Below are positions 22,348-33,420 of a stretch of 64,000 bases of DNA, in pieces. Source of the DNA: Dioszegia crocea (Eukaryota; Basidiomycota; Tremellomycetes; Tremellales; Bulleribasidiaceae); the NCBI GenBank assembly GCA_001600615.1, contig BCKK01000001.1:2147082-2211081 (forward strand). The letters run 5' to 3'. The position numbers were made by a program, and so were the translations under genes. Position 1 is the first letter of the stretch. Every line of letters starts with the position of its first letter. The notes below the pieces were generated by a model. That model had not been told where the DNA came from and did no database searches. It worked only from the letters and a program-made list of their open reading frames with translations.

Positions 22348-25298
22348 ATGTCTAGAAAATTAGACCTCTCTGCGTTTGCAGGAGACGAAGATGACGAGGA
22401 AGAGGCAGCCGTCTTTTTCGCCAAACCAAAAGTCAGTCGTCTCACGAAGAGGGCAACTCTCAGCGCTGACCATCTTCAGACACTCGCTCTGAATGAGCTC
22501 AAAACCAAGACGTTCTCTCATGGAATCACAAAGAAGTCCAAGAAGGACCTGGAGCGTGAGGCTGAGGAACGAAAGCGGAAACAAGAGGAAGAGTGGGTAT
22601 CCCCTGCCGAGCTCTTTCTCAATAGCAAATGCGCCGCCAAACCGCTGATGAAGGCAGAGCTCTTGCAAAGCTGAATGCTGAGCTGGAGATGAACGAGGCT
22701 GGACCCTCTGGTCCGTCCTATGGTGCCAGAGGGATGGGAATGGGCCGCGGCCGTCCACAAGGCAGCGGATTTGTTCGTGCTGGAGGTGAGTCGGGCCTTA
22801 CTTGGTGGGAAGATCCACCCTGATGACTTAGGCTCCGCCTACGAAGGTGTAAGACTCCCTGGTCCTCCGTCCGGACCATCAAACATGCCTCCGAGAGGTC
22901 CTTCAGCTATGGGATTCAAGGTAGACTCGATTCAGGTCCCCATGCTGATCCGTAGCCATTTCAACCGAGAGCGCCGTCACCGCCGCCTCCGGCTGTATCT
23001 AAGCCTAAAGGCAAACGAGCGATGGACAACTTCTTACTGGAAATCAAGAAGTATATCTGCATTCTGCAAGCTGAGATTCCAATCAGGCTGACTGGGCAGT
23101 AATCAGGAAGCGAGAGAAAGTCGACTTGGACAAATCGCAAAATGTACGCTTTCCAGCATTGATGACTAAAATTAGCACTTGAGTGGATGCTCATGCTACA
23201 GTGGAAGGATCTTCAGTCACCGCTCTTGCAGGCACGTACAGTATAGGCGCGACCATCATTTTGGCGCAGTCGAGCTAAACATCGGTGTAGCATGGGAACA
23301 TAATCCAGCGGCGAGGGCTGCGGCAGCTGCGCAAGCAGACGTGAGTTTATACGTACACGACGCATCCGTGTGGTCCAGCTGACACAATATAGTCGACAAA
23401 TTTATTTGTGGTGAGTTATATCTGCAGATTCGAGCTGAGGGATCAGACAAATCTGCCGCCGAACGTCCAGGAAGAAAGTCTCGGTTTATTCTTTGGGAAA
23501 TACGGCCCGATTGGGACTGTCAAGATAATGTGGCGTAAGCTGATATCCTTCATATTTATTGGGAGTTTTAGCTGACCCTCCTCACAGCTCGTGGAGAGGA
23601 CGAGATATTGGCGGTCCGGAAAGGTCGCGGCGCGCTGACAGGATTTGTGAACTTTATGGCACGTGAGGATGCTGCCAAAGCACTGAATGAGCTGGATGGG
23701 TTCGATTGGGGTGGGAATCAGATTCGCGTAGCTTGGGGTAAACCCATGCCTTTACCTGCTGTTCCAATCTATGGTGAGTTACTCCTCGCCTTACCAACGC
23801 TTCAGCTCACCGAAATAGACTTGGGAACTGGCTCAAGTAAGGAACGAGAACGATCATCTTCACCTGCGCGTCATCGGGAATCTAGACGGCGGAGATCTCG
23901 CTCTCGTTCGAGCTCGAGTTCGCCCCCTCCACATTTAGCAAAGAGTCACAAAGACGTTACTGGGAGTAGGGCAGCCTCACGGTCTCGTTCACCCAGGAGC
24001 GATAGATTTTACTCTCCGTCCTCGTCTCGATCACCATCACCACCGCGCAAGCAAGGGTCGAGGGATGTATGGCTGGATCAGGTCAAAGAGGAGGACGAGA
24101 ACTTCGTCAAGGCCGTGGCGAAGCGGGTTCTGGACAATGGGAAGGGCTTTGAAAATCTCTTGCGGGAGAAGGAGCAGAACAATCCTAAATTTGCTTTCTT
24201 GTTCAAGGACGAGGTGAGATTTGTATGCCGACAAGTAGCTAATGATCCAGTTGCCCGAATACCATCTCTACAAGTACACTCTAGATATCCGCTATAGATT
24301 CCCCACGCCGCCTACTGCACACTTCGATGACTCAGGCTACGCATCGCTGTACTCGACCGACTCGGCGGAAGATTCCGAGAAGGAGCGCACAGAGAAGGGC
24401 AAATTGGGACGATTGGCTCGGAAGAGGTTCGAATCGATGTTGAGAGCAATGTCGGGGACGAGAGGGGAGATTGCACGCGCGATGGAATTTGCGCTCAAGA
24501 GGGCCGAGGCGGCCGATGAGATTGCCGATGTGTTGATTAGGAGTTTGATGGTGGATGGGACGCCAGTGCCGAGAAAGGTTGCCAGGCTGCACCTAGTCTC
24601 AGACATTTTGCATAACTCGGTGAGCTATTTGTCACTCGGCAGAGGCACGATCAAGCTGAAACTCGACAGGCGTCATCTCTGCCAAATGTCTGGCGATACC
24701 GTCTAGCTTTTGAGAAAAGACTACAGCCCGTCTTTGCCCATCTTTCTACAGTCTATCAAAGTCTATTGGCGTACTCGGGTCAAATGAGCGCGGATGTCTT
24801 CAAGGCGCAAGTGATGGTCGTGCTTGATATTTGGGAATCTTGGTGAGTTCCGCTAGTAGAGTCCTGGTGATTCGATACAGTGTCTGACCAACTAGGATTG
24901 TGTATACCCAAGAGACCAGTCAAGCACTGCGACAACTATTACTCGGGGAAGTAACACTGGCAGAGTTGGAATCTGCCAAAATCAACGAGAAGGCGAAAGC
25001 CGAGAGGGAAGCTAAACCTGTTCAACCCAAAGTGGACGCGGAACCTGGCACATCCAAGGGATTCAAAGCATCAGGATTTAAATCTTCCTTCAAGCGAGTA
25101 CTGGATCCAGCTACGGAGGCTGAGAATCTCTTGAATGAGATCATGGCTGGTGGGGGTGCTGGTGGCGATGACGTAGATGGAGAAGAGATGGATATGGCGC
25201 TGGATGGAGAAGATATGGATTTAGACGGAGAAGAGATGGATCTGGATGGGGAACCGATGGATCAAGAAGACGATGATCTAGATGGCGAACCCATGTAG
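22348..25298 (+). CDS. U2SURP: U2 snRNP-associated SURP protein SR140
   Basis: Spliceosomal U2-associated SR140 orthologue. The first true ATG (MSRKLDLSAFAGDEDDEEE) is at 22348. Domain order: conserved N-terminus with TKTFSHGITKKSKKDLE; an RRM with RNP2 in STNLFVTNLP and the rest in FFGKYGPIGTVKIMWPR to GFVNFMAREDAAKALNELDG; RS dipeptides (SRRRRSRSRSSSSS); a SURP/SWAP module (FVKAVAKRVLDNGKGFENLL, NPKFAFLF, YHLYKYTL); and a CID-like helical region (ALKRAEAADEIADVLIRSLM, ARLHLVSDILHNS). RNP2 is encoded by an 18-nt microexon at 23393-23410. The C-terminus carries an acidic GEEMDLD-type repeat. The stop is only 28 nt from the stop of convergent IPI3. Confidence 0.92.
25165..25297 (+). repeat. 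Degenerate acidic repeat encoding DGEEMDLD-type units in SR140
   Basis: The last about 45 codons of SR140 are an array of units resembling L-D-G-E-x-M-D, including DGEEMDMALDGEDMDLDGE and DGEPMDQEDDDLDGEPM. Unit length is about 7 codons, and the DNA repeats GATGGAGAAGAGATGGAT-like words. Such tracts are prone to copy-number change. Confidence 0.8.
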
Positions 25299-25326
25299 GT
25301 GTAGCATACCCTATACATCTATGAAA

Positions 25327-26877
25327 TCAAGCCGCCTCATTTCCGTCTAGTTTCATCGTTACCACCCCGGCCCACATCTTTTCGTTGACCTTTATGGCCC
25401 GATCAAGACTCGCCTTGAGTCTCTTGTTTTCGTTCTCGAGCGTTGCGATTTGAGTCGAGGTGGTGTCTGCCGTCGGACCAGCTGACCGGATACCACCAGT
25501 TGATTTAGGCTTCAGTCGTAGCCCGTCTAAAGCCCCATCTGTGCCCTTTGACCTGAGAACCATTGCCACTTCTCGTATGTCCCTCGCTGGCCCACCTGCA
25601 CGCATCCGCTCAAACGGCTTGATCTCCATCAATGGCCATTCGTCCGTCTTTGTCTGTGATGGTGCGCCCACGATATCAGGAGGGCGAAGGAGGACAGAGA
25701 GGTGGGTAATTGGGCCGGAATGGGAGGACAGGGTACGGAGGTGTTGATGGGACGGCAGAGCGTGAATGTGGATATCGCCAGATTGAGTGCCGGCAAGGAG
25801 GTGGGTGGATGATAGGGATAATGTGAGGGTGGTTATTGGGGATCTGCCATCAGTTTGGATTGATGAGCGAGCTTACTTTACAGAGATGACGCTTGGGCTG
25901 GTCTTTATAGACGCGGATCCCTGTCCGCCGCCACCTATTGCCTCCAATCCGCCCGCGCCGTCGCCATTGCTCGCTCCCAGAGTCGGACGATGTCTGAAGA
26001 GTGGTACATGGTAGATGTCTCCAGTCGAAGTACCGATGTAAAAGAATCGCTCGGTAGGGTCTATGGCGAGAGCCGTAGGTATGACAGTCTGAAGGAGGGA
26101 GAAGGTTGTGAGGAGATCAAAAGGTGGATGTAGAGACCAAATCTTTCCTGTCAGCCCCGAACCCTTCACTCCGATCAGGGAAGCACTAACCTTGACAGTT
26201 CCGTCATCTGATGCAGTCCAGCATCTACCGCCATGTGCGCCCGCTGTTTTCCCAATGGCAACAGCTCTGATACCCAAGGTATGATCCTTCAGCGTTCCGT
26301 ATGGCTTTCCGACCGGTCCCGAGTCATCCTCGGCAACGAGTCGGGAGACAAGGTACACATGTACAGACGAGTCGAGAGATGCAGAAAGCAACATGTGAGA
26401 GTCGTTTGTGAATGATAGGGAGGTGACGGTACGGTAGTGGCCAGTGAAGGATGACAAGAGGAGACCCGAAGATATCTCCCAGAGATATATCTGGCCCGAT
26501 GGAGAGCCGCCGACGGCCCAGTATCCATTGGGCGATATGGCGAAGCAGGAAAGCTTTTCGGGAAGATGAAGCTTCATGTGCATTTGATCCTGCCGGTCAG
26601 CAATAGCCTATGTACCGCAGCATACCTTCTGCCATGCCCAGACATGCGCTAATGCTTTGCCCTCCTGAACAGCAAACACAGCTCCTCCGACGCCATGCTG
26701 AGTTGGGACAAATGAGGTGGACGCAAGACTGGCGGTTGAAGTTTTGAAGGCGTGAAGGGGTGCTGCGGACAGCAAGTCGTGTGTATGTATAGCTGGAGCT
26801 GAAGCTGCTCTTCCCGGAGTTGAGCTTGATGATGCCTCTCCTGAGCAGCTGCTTAGTATGATCTCTTGAGGTGACAT
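25327..26877 (-). CDS. IPI3: Pre-rRNA processing protein IPI3 (WDR18-like WD40)
   Basis: IPI3 is a WD40 subunit of the Rix1 complex that matures pre-60S ribosomes in the nucleus. The chosen start, ATG 26877 (MSPQEIILSSCSG), fits the family; an in-frame ATG at 26940 would add 21 residues. WD repeats are visible as LSCFAISPNGYWAVGGSPSG and QIYLWEISSGLLLSSFTGH, YRTVTSLSFTNDSHMLLSASL with DSSVHVYLV, GIRAVAIGKTAG and ALAIDPTERFFYIGTSTG. The C-terminal coiled coil (IATLENENKRLKASLDRAI and KVNEKMWAGVV) is characteristic. It shares a 194-nt divergent promoter with the large acidic protein on the other strand. Confidence 0.88.
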
Positions 26878-27071
26878 GATTGTAAGGTAGATGAATGCTA
26901 TAGCTGGAGAAATCTGCACCTCTTGCCCTGCTGTCAACATTTCACTACACGGAGATCGGGACCATCTCCATCACCCTTCCCACGGCCTATATACCCTAGG
27001 CATAGCCTGCCCTGTCACCTATACATCATCCACTTCATCTATCTTCTCATACGTATTCAGGACTCCCAGGG
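26878..27071. promoter_or_regulatory. Bidirectional promoter, IPI3 / acidic nuclear protein
   Basis: 194 nt between outward start codons. Pyrimidine-rich near 26955-27060; no TATA box is seen. Confidence 0.5.
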
Positions 27072-30000
27072 ATGGCGCCTCGTTACACCGCGAGACCGTC
27101 TCAGAATGGCGAAATTCGATTGAAAAGGGCCTACGAGACCTTCAACAATGACGCGCGAAATGACTGGCTCGAGCAACTTCAGCAGAAGATTCGGCAAGGC
27201 CTGAACCCGCCTGATGAGCCTGGACCATCGCGCTCGCCTTCGCCGTTCCAGCCCGCGGAAACTGCGGGAGCGATCCAGGTGGTAATCGGCGAGGCGCAGC
27301 TTGATCAAGATGTGGTGCAGCAGGGATTGGACGACGAGCTGGAAGAAGCCGTTTCGGGTGATGATGGGGAAATGGAGTATGATGATGGATACGGAAATGA
27401 GAACGGACCTCTTGCTCAAGGCGATGAGATGGATGACGAGCTCTTTGGCGAGTCTGAGGAGTATGGCGCCTTACCCCGTGCATCGCAGGTACCTCCTACT
27501 GCGTTGCCGGCTGCGTTCGCCCTGGACGATGTAGCGTCGTATCCTCTAGTAAGTCTCCTATTCTCTCTTCGCGTACTCTCATAGCGCTTACGAGCCAGTC
27601 CGACGAAACAATTCAAATTTTACAAGGCACGTCAAACGCCATGGAATATGCCGACGCCCCACTACCGCCCCTCTTCGCCTTCCAGGAAGACATCATCGAC
27701 CCAGACCTTCTGACATCCTTGGCTCAGCAGCTCGATTCGGGCTCTTCTGGTCAACAGACCGAAAATGTCCAAGGCGCTCATGTAGGAGAAGACGTATGGA
27801 GCGGGTTTTATGGAGAGGAAGAACAGGGATCCTACACACAACCTTTCCCTCAGGATGTGTACGCTGGAGGGAATGGGTGGGAAGAGTACGACAGGGATCA
27901 ATCAGCGGGAGTGATGGCAGACAATGATGGGAGGGATCAGTACCTTAGCGAGGACATGGAGCAGCCTCAGCAAGATTCTGATGGACCTGATGGTCAGGCC
28001 GAATACAGCCGAGGTAAGTCTAATACTTTGCATCTAAGGAACTGCTAATCCTGTAGAATACCTTCCGCAAGAGCAATATGTCGAGGATGACGACCGATAC
28101 CGCCGAGACGACGATGACGACCGAAGGGAGGAATACAGAGATGACCGTGACGACTATGACGAAGTGCGAGAAAGGGTGTATGGAGAGCAGGATGAGTTGG
28201 TTGAGGACGATGAAGATGAAGATGGGGACTTCCCGCTGGATGAGTACTCGCAGGACCACGAGGTGGACTCGGATGTCGGAGCTCGTGGTGGACGTTTGCC
28301 TCCGCGTGCCCGAGGTGAGTTTGGCCGGTTTCACAAAGCCTCAAATAGAGCTGATGAGCAGACGGTTCATCTGCGCGCGTCGCTGCTCGGCGAGAAAGAA
28401 TCAGTCTGGCCGAGGATGACGATGAGTTGCTTGATGATGAGACCGAAGGTAGCTATGACAATGGAGAGGAGGGACAAGCGGGAGATGAAGACGATGAGCT
28501 TCTAGAAGAGGAGGATGAGGAGGAGGAAGAGGAAGACTTACCCCCTAGGTCCCAAGGTGAGTGGCAGAATTAGATGTGAGAACTCGACTGAAACTGTAGC
28601 TACACACCTCATGCGCCGAACGACCAAACCTGAAGTGATCGAGGTGCTTTCAGACAGTGACGAGGAGGCGTCTGAGGGGGAAGAAGGGGAAGAGCAGACC
28701 GACGAGGACGAAGAGGAGGAAGAAGAAGAAGACGAAGAGGACGTAGAGGGTGGGCAGAGGACTGCTAGGAGACCATTCCCACCACGACCAACAATTCCTG
28801 CCTCTTCCTCGCCAGCTTCGTCCTCCTCGAGTCGCGAATCGCCCGAGGCAAACGCCGGTGCTGAGGAGACCATGGACGACTCCGACACTCCAAGGTCAGA
28901 GGCTTCTCAATCACGTTCAGCTGGGCCTCAACCTGGTGATGAGGAGGAAGACGAATTGGCATCCCGGAGTCCTACGCCCGAACTAACAGGTATCTCGAAT
29001 ATGACCGGTACGCCTGCACAACCCATCGAATTCGACTCGGACAGCGAGGCGGATGAGCACGAAGATTCTGCTCCGGAAGCCGACATTACTCGCGCGCAGA
29101 CCTCCGAGTACGACGAGGAGGATGATGATGAGATGGAGCAGGATCAAGCGGATAAAGGGAGCGAGAGGGACGAGGTGGATGAGCTTGAGTCAGACTCCGA
29201 ATCTGATGTTCAGCAACAGGGTTCCGCACAGCAGCACGTATACTTTGATGATGAGGATGAGCTGCTTGAAGATTTCCCACTCGATGCTCAAGGTATGTCA
29301 ACATTATCTATCCTGACTTCAGCGGTGGCTGATCAATCAGAAGACATTGGCGAGGCGATGGTCACGGAACAATCAACATCGAATCCTACGCCATTAGCAC
29401 AGGCGATGGAAGCGATCGACACAAATGCTCCCTCGCCTCACCTCCTTCCCACTTTACCTCCCACAGACCCCTCGACCGCACCCTTGAGCCCATCATCACC
29501 TGTGACTGGGATCGAGCATATTCGCGCCTCCCCCGTCAAATCCTTGTTGTCTATCCCTACTGCCGATGAGGAAGAAGAGCAGTTGGAGGAGATGACTGTC
29601 GACGTCGATGAAAGCAAGCATCAGCCGATCCTTCTTGGCGACACAGAGATGCGCGAGATGAGTTCCACAGTGGACGAAGGCAAAGATCTTCAGAATGAAG
29701 TCGCGTCCTCTATTGTCGAGGACGTTGTCGAAATGACATCTCAGCCGTCACTCGTATCCCTTCCCAATCCAGAAGAGGAGGATCAAATATCGGAGGCAAT
29801 GACGGTGGATGATGGGGTAAAGCATCGACCCATCATGGCGGACGAACAAGAGGCGGAAGACGTACCGGTTCTTACCGAGCGTCACGATGTCGAGCCGGTG
29901 GCCCATGAATCATCAGATTCAAGCCGGACTATCAGAGCCGGGTCCCATCATCACCGACCGAGCCCCGCGCCCCTCATTTCCGTCCCGACTGCGGAAGAGG

Positions 30001-33000
30001 AGGATCAGCTCCTTGACGATATGTCTGGGCGCGAAAATACGCATCAGCCCATCATGATTGATGATGAGGCGGATATCCCGATGCCCTACGCTCCGGAAGA
30101 GAAGGCGGAGGAAGCTCCGCTTGAAGCTATACAACAGCCTGAGCAGCCGGAGGAGGACACGCTGAAGCGCATCGATGCGGAGGACCCCANCCCCGCCGAG
30201 GCCACCCCAGTCAACATGGGCTTTGCCGACTACATCCTCCAACCTCCGGCCCATCCTGAACCGCTTTCTGATCCTGTCGAGCCATCTCAATCACCCTCCC
30301 CTGTCCCTATGTCCCTCATTGATAATCTGCCGGCAGAGATGAGCGATGATCACGACTATCGTGACTCCACACCTACAATCCTACCTGATCCATCTGCGCC
30401 TATCCCCGATACCGATGTACCATCAGTAATTGAGGCTGGGGATATGCCAATCCAGACCTCCCGCTCTCCATCAATGGAAGCCGTTGCTCCCACGATACCT
30501 CCTCCAGCCGATATGACGGTGGATACTATCCAGCGGCCCGAATCACCCGTCGAGCTTCCCGATCCCCGGGCTCCACCACCGGACACATCCCTCCCTGCTC
30601 CTATCCTCCCCCAGGACCTCGAAGCGGATGATCACACCCCCACAGCATCCGTTATCGCTGAAGCGGCTGAGGAAACCCCAATTCTGGCTGAAGCTACTGG
30701 GACTACCAGTATCTCGCCCCAGACGACTTCTCGATCTCGAGAGGAAACTCCAACAGGGCTACCCGATCCCAAACTCGCCCCCGAGGATGCTCGGCTACCC
30801 ATGCCGGACGTACCACATCTTGACGATGCCGAACACTCCGCGCCTGCGTCGTTAATCGTCAACGTTGCCCCGGTCGATGAGCAGACTACCTTGACGCCGA
30901 TTACGCCTTCTGGTGCCTCGCCGCCTCGCTTGATCATTCGGGACTTTGCGGCTCTCGTACCTCCTCCTCTCTTCGCGGCGGCACCGAGTGGCTCGCAGCT
31001 TCTTGCTGTGGCTGGGACTGGCGATCTGTCATTCTTGACACCGGCTAGCGAGATGGAGGTGGAGTTGGCGGTGGCTGATGAAGAAGCACCGGCGGAGAAC
31101 GAGATTGCCGTCCAGATTGAGATCACGCGTGATGTGCAAGCAGATCCAGCGGAGGGGCAAGAGATCCAGGAAGAGGTGGGGGTCCCAGGCGTCGAGGAGG
31201 AAAGCGAAGACGTTATCGTCGACGAGCAGAAGGACGTGGATGGAGGCACCTTAGACGACGGTCAGGAGCAGGGCGTGATTGCTGCCAGTGTGGCGGAGCC
31301 CGTCGAAGAGGAGGTGACTCGAACCACACCTGAAATTATCGCGGAGGGTATGGCCGAGGAGGTGATGGAGGAAGGCGAGATTGAGGAGGATGATGAGGAT
31401 ACGCCAGGGAAAGACATGGGCGCAGAGTTATCATTGGAGACACATCCCCCTCCCGATGTAGGCGAAGAGTCTCCAGACTTGGTGCTCGAGGATGTTCTCG
31501 AAGGTGAGGAGGGAGAGGTGAAAGAGGTACCAGGTAGTCCCGCCAAAGAATCCAGCCCGGAACACGAGCCCCTTCGACATCACCATCGCGGTTCTGTCAC
31601 ACCCACCCCCGACGACCCTATTCCAGGCCCAGTATCATCCGCTAAGCGTCAGACTCGAAGACAATACCGAGCATCGCTCTCCACAACCGAGACCGCAGTC
31701 ACTCGATCTCATTGTGGCTACCGCAAACTCCGCATCGTTGAGAACGACATCGCTGCCAATGTGCTCGTCCCCCAATGCGTCTTGGGCGATACGGATCGGA
31801 TGGCGCAAGAAGAATCTGCGGATCTGGGGGCGCCGTCAGCCGAGGAAGAGAAGGAGGCGCGAACACAACGTATCACTCATCACAATCCGCTTCTGAACGC
31901 TGGGCTGGCGGCGAAACTCCACCGAGTGGCGGGTGCTAGCATCTTTGACGATGGGCACTGTTTCCTCCTTTCCACCTCTCCGGGCGGGCGGGCGTCAGAC
32001 GAAGACAAGCAGAAGACACCACAGGGTACACCAAGGCGGATCTCGAAGGGGCGGCAGAGTGGTCCGGCTGCGACGCCCAGTATCGTCTTTGACATCGCCT
32101 CGTCACCTGGAGAAGGGGGCGCTTCGATGAAGCGTCAAACGAGCCGTAATAGCCGACCGTCAATGTCTCAATTATCAGACGTTGCTGCTTCGCCGGCACC
32201 GTCGTCTAGTAGCATCGGACCCCGTCGATCGATTCGTCATGCTCGATCCGGCTCGCGTCTATCCCAAATCTCTTCCGAGCGCGATACCACCCCTGTCCCT
32301 TCCTCATCCGCACAAGCTGCAGCTTCACCTGCAATGAACACCCGAGCACGATCGGTTCAACCGCTCGGTCCCTCTGACTCATCCACCTCTCTCGATCAGG
32401 ACAGAGATACCACACCCGTACCTGCCGATTACGCTTCTTCCGCTGGTAGTGCCCGACGGCACTCCGCTCGTCTGTCTTTATCTGCCGATCCAGAACCGGT
32501 CCCCATCGAGCTGGCGACATCTAGCCTACCGGCAGAGTTGGACGATGACATTGCTGCCGAGCCATCGGCGCCCAAACCTATTCCTAAGAAATCTACGAGA
32601 GGGAAGGGCAAGGCCAAGGCGGTATCCCCATCCTCATCTTTGGGCGAGCTTACCGAGGAGGAGATCCCTGCGTCGGTAGCCAAGAGTAGGGGGAAACGCA
32701 CCCCGGCTCAGGCGCCGCGTAAAAGTACCGGGAGGGATAAAGAAGGCGAGATGTCGTACCGTCCTTCCACGCCGGAGATGGCGGCGGAAGATACGGATGA
32801 TGCGGAAGAGGCTGAGGGAGGACCTTCGCGTCTGGTGAAAGAGAGTGAGAGCGCAGATAGTCCAGCTGCCATGGGCACGAGAAAGCGGAGTAATCGGTTG
32901 TCGATCGCGGCGGCGAGTGGTAGCCAGGTCCAACCACAGGAGACCGAAGTGCCGAGTGCGGCCGCGCTCAAGAGAGAGACGAGGAGTGGGAAACGAAAAG

Positions 33001-33125
33001 CTGAGGCGGATGATGGACAGCCTGACGAAGTAGAGGGGATTGAGGGGAGTCAAGGTGGGAGAGTGGAGAAGGAAAAGAATGTGAAGAAGAAGAGGAAGGG
33101 GTGGAAATCGTTTTTACCATTTTAG
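27072..33125 (+). CDS. Large acidic disordered nuclear protein with internal repeats
   Basis: About 1,940 residues in six exons from ATG 27072 to 33125. I cannot assign a function. The N-terminus (RLKRAYETFNNDARNDWLEQL) is the only clearly helical start. Next comes a very acidic region with DE-rich runs at about 28090-29280, then two degenerate repeat families at about 29545-30870. Near 31690-31960 is a compact, conserved-looking region: TRSHCGYRKLRIVENDIAAN, VLVPQCVLGD, HHNPLLNAGLAAKLHRVAG, SIFDDGHCFLL. It faintly resembles a Cys-containing domain I recall from large fungal AT-hook-like nuclear proteins; this is low certainty. The C-terminal third is Ser/Pro/Arg-rich with RHSARLS-type motifs and ends in a basic NLS-like KKKRKGWKSFLPF. 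One base at 30190 is N, giving one unknown residue. A 48-nt stop-free intron of length 3n sits at 29293-29340. Confidence 0.85.
29530..30090 (+). repeat. Three degenerate 65-75-residue repeats (family A) in the acidic protein
   Basis: Units start near 29545, 29750 and 29970. Each carries a core like L-S-I-P-T-A-x-E-E-E-x-Q-L, then an acidic M-T-V-D or M-S segment, then K-H-Q-P-I or T-H-Q-P-I: LSIPTADEEEEQLEEMTVD, VSLPNPEEEDQISEAMTVDD and ISVPTAEEEDQLLDDMSG. Spacing of about 200-220 nt suggests ancient tandem duplication. Confidence 0.75.
30340..30875 (+). repeat. Three degenerate LPDP-type repeats (family B) in the acidic protein
   Basis: Units at about 30357, 30532 and 30735 share an S/E-x-x-P-T/V-x-L-P-D-P-x-A-P-x-P-D-T core (TPTILPDPSAPIPDTDVP, SPVELPDPRAPPPDTSLP, TPTGLPDPKLAPEDARLP), followed by an acidic stretch and an A-S-V/L-I motif in the last two. 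They directly follow family A. Confidence 0.75.
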
Positions 33126-33420
33126 CTTAGTCCCTCTTGTGTATAGATAGCTGGATATGGTAGATTGTGTAGGTAGTAAGGGCTTGCTAGGGAGCAGAGG
33201 TGTCAGTGGTGATGTGTTTGATAGTAATGCTAGACCATGATTATGAATAGTATTTGGTACATGGGCGCAAGTGCCGGTGATATCGGGTTTCAGATTCACC
33301 AACACACAGCCACAACACTCCTCACAGTACCAAAAAACAGCTAATTATATGCACAAATAACTAGATATACAAAATTGTCCCATTCAAAACGTCCGTGTCA
33401 TAAGCAACCCTTTCGAAGAC
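33126..33420. other. Convergent 3' region
   Basis: 295 nt between the stops of the acidic protein (+) and the PACT protein (-). AT-richer at 33335-33375; it should hold both polyadenylation sites. No coding sequence is seen. Confidence 0.5.

Noticed and set aside
24415..24445. GGTTCGAAT, a tRNA B-box word
   Set aside because: It lies inside the SR140 coding exon (KRFES); no cloverleaf can be drawn.
28500..28760. Acidic codon run as a simple GAG/GAA microsatellite insertion
   Set aside because: The tract is mixed GAG/GAA/GAC/GAT in frame and continues the acidic composition on both sides, so it is part of the protein and not an inserted repeat.
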